39,992 nt of DNA. It comes from Gammaproteobacteria bacterium (GTDB lineage Bacteria; Pseudomonadota; Gammaproteobacteria; Pseudomonadales; Pseudomonadaceae). Below, piece after piece: positions 39,863 to 39,992 of this stretch. The stretch lies in the NCBI GenBank assembly GCA_018816095.1, contig JAHIWP010000019.1, positions 1 through 39,992 on the forward strand, given 5' to 3'. Position numbers and translations under genes: made by a program. The stretch's first letter is position 1. Every line of letters starts with the position of its first letter. The notes under the pieces are model-generated. The model did not search any database. It was not told where the DNA came from and saw nothing but the letters and a program-made list of their open reading frames with translations.

Positions 39863-39992
39863 GTGCGCCAGGCATGGCGCGTTGCGCGCAAGCGCAACCA
39901 GCTTGGCTGTGGTGGCCTCGCTGGTGACTTGGAGGTGAAAGTCCTCTACACACCCGGCAAGGGGAAGTGTTAGCCAGAGGCAAGGGTGTCGC
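39863..39992 (+). mobile_element. 5' end of group II intron, probably class C, cut by window
   Basis: The sequence begins GTGCG, the conserved 5' boundary of group II introns, and folds at once into helices. GCGCC (39865-39869) pairs with GGCGC (39876-39880). GTTGCGC (39881-39887) pairs with GCGCAAC (39892-39898) around a GCAA tetraloop. GAGG (39932-39935) pairs with CCTC (39943-39946) around TGAAAGT. ACACCC (39950-39955) can close with GGGTGT (39984-39989). The GAGGTGAAAGTCCTC stretch is one I recognise from domain I of bacterial group II introns. It begins 5 nt after a terminator stem and points the same way as gltD, the insertion habit of class C introns. The intron-encoded reverse transcriptase/maturase would lie beyond the window. 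Confidence 0.82.

Overview
The window looks like chromosomal core sequence from a Pseudomonas species. The evidence is the type IV pilus assembly operon pilMNOPQ followed by aroK, aroB, a SPOR-domain protein, gltB and gltD, with ponA divergent from pilM and maeB, a nuclease gene, rpmE and priA on the other side. This is the gene order I know from P. aeruginosa (roughly PA5035 to PA5050). Codon use is G+C-rich apart from a clear dip over the pilus genes. The species cannot be fixed from sequence alone. I see no pseudogenes, tRNAs, rRNAs or CRISPR arrays.

Layout. 1-5427 holds central carbon genes on the plus strand: transketolase (5' end cut off by the window), epd, pgk, a small MliC-like lipoprotein and class II aldolase, closed by a strong terminator. 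5634-8571 holds a small membrane protein, a PQQ-type sugar dehydrogenase, a YgjP-like metallopeptidase, and minus-strand DUF2789 and GreA/GreB-family genes. 8652-14082 is a minus-strand run: a YccS-type FUSC protein, an SLC13/RCK-C permease and an HI0933-type flavoprotein. 14218-18831 holds an orphan periplasmic binding protein (plus), then dbpA and priA (minus). 19000-22846 holds rpmE, a secreted SNase-type nuclease, an M48 lipoprotein peptidase and malic enzyme (plus). ponA (minus) then faces pilMNOPQ-aroK-aroB-damX-like-gltB-gltD (plus).

The transketolase, Epd, Pgk and Fba genes connect the pentose phosphate pathway, pyridoxal phosphate synthesis and glycolysis/gluconeogenesis. PilM-N-O-P-Q form the inner-membrane-to-outer-membrane alignment complex and secretin of the type IV pilus. 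AroK/AroB feed the shikimate pathway, and GltB/GltD form NADPH glutamate synthase.

The non-gene structure is the most interesting part. (1) The first 130 bases of what looks like a bacterial group II intron begin 5 nt after the stem of the gltD terminator and run off the window end; this placement is typical of class C introns. (2) A 141-143 bp MITE-like inverted repeat sits in the stop codon of priA with a TA target duplication, apparently changing TAA to TAG. It lies at a junction (priA next to dbpA) that differs from the P. aeruginosa order as I remember it. (3) A 79-bp palindromic repeat separates tkt and epd. (4) The rpmE terminator hairpin lies inside the signal-peptide codons of the next gene. 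(5) A perfect 14-bp GntR-like palindrome sits in the likely maeB promoter. No wholly new multi-gene system is evident; the protein-coding content is mostly well-known core genes.
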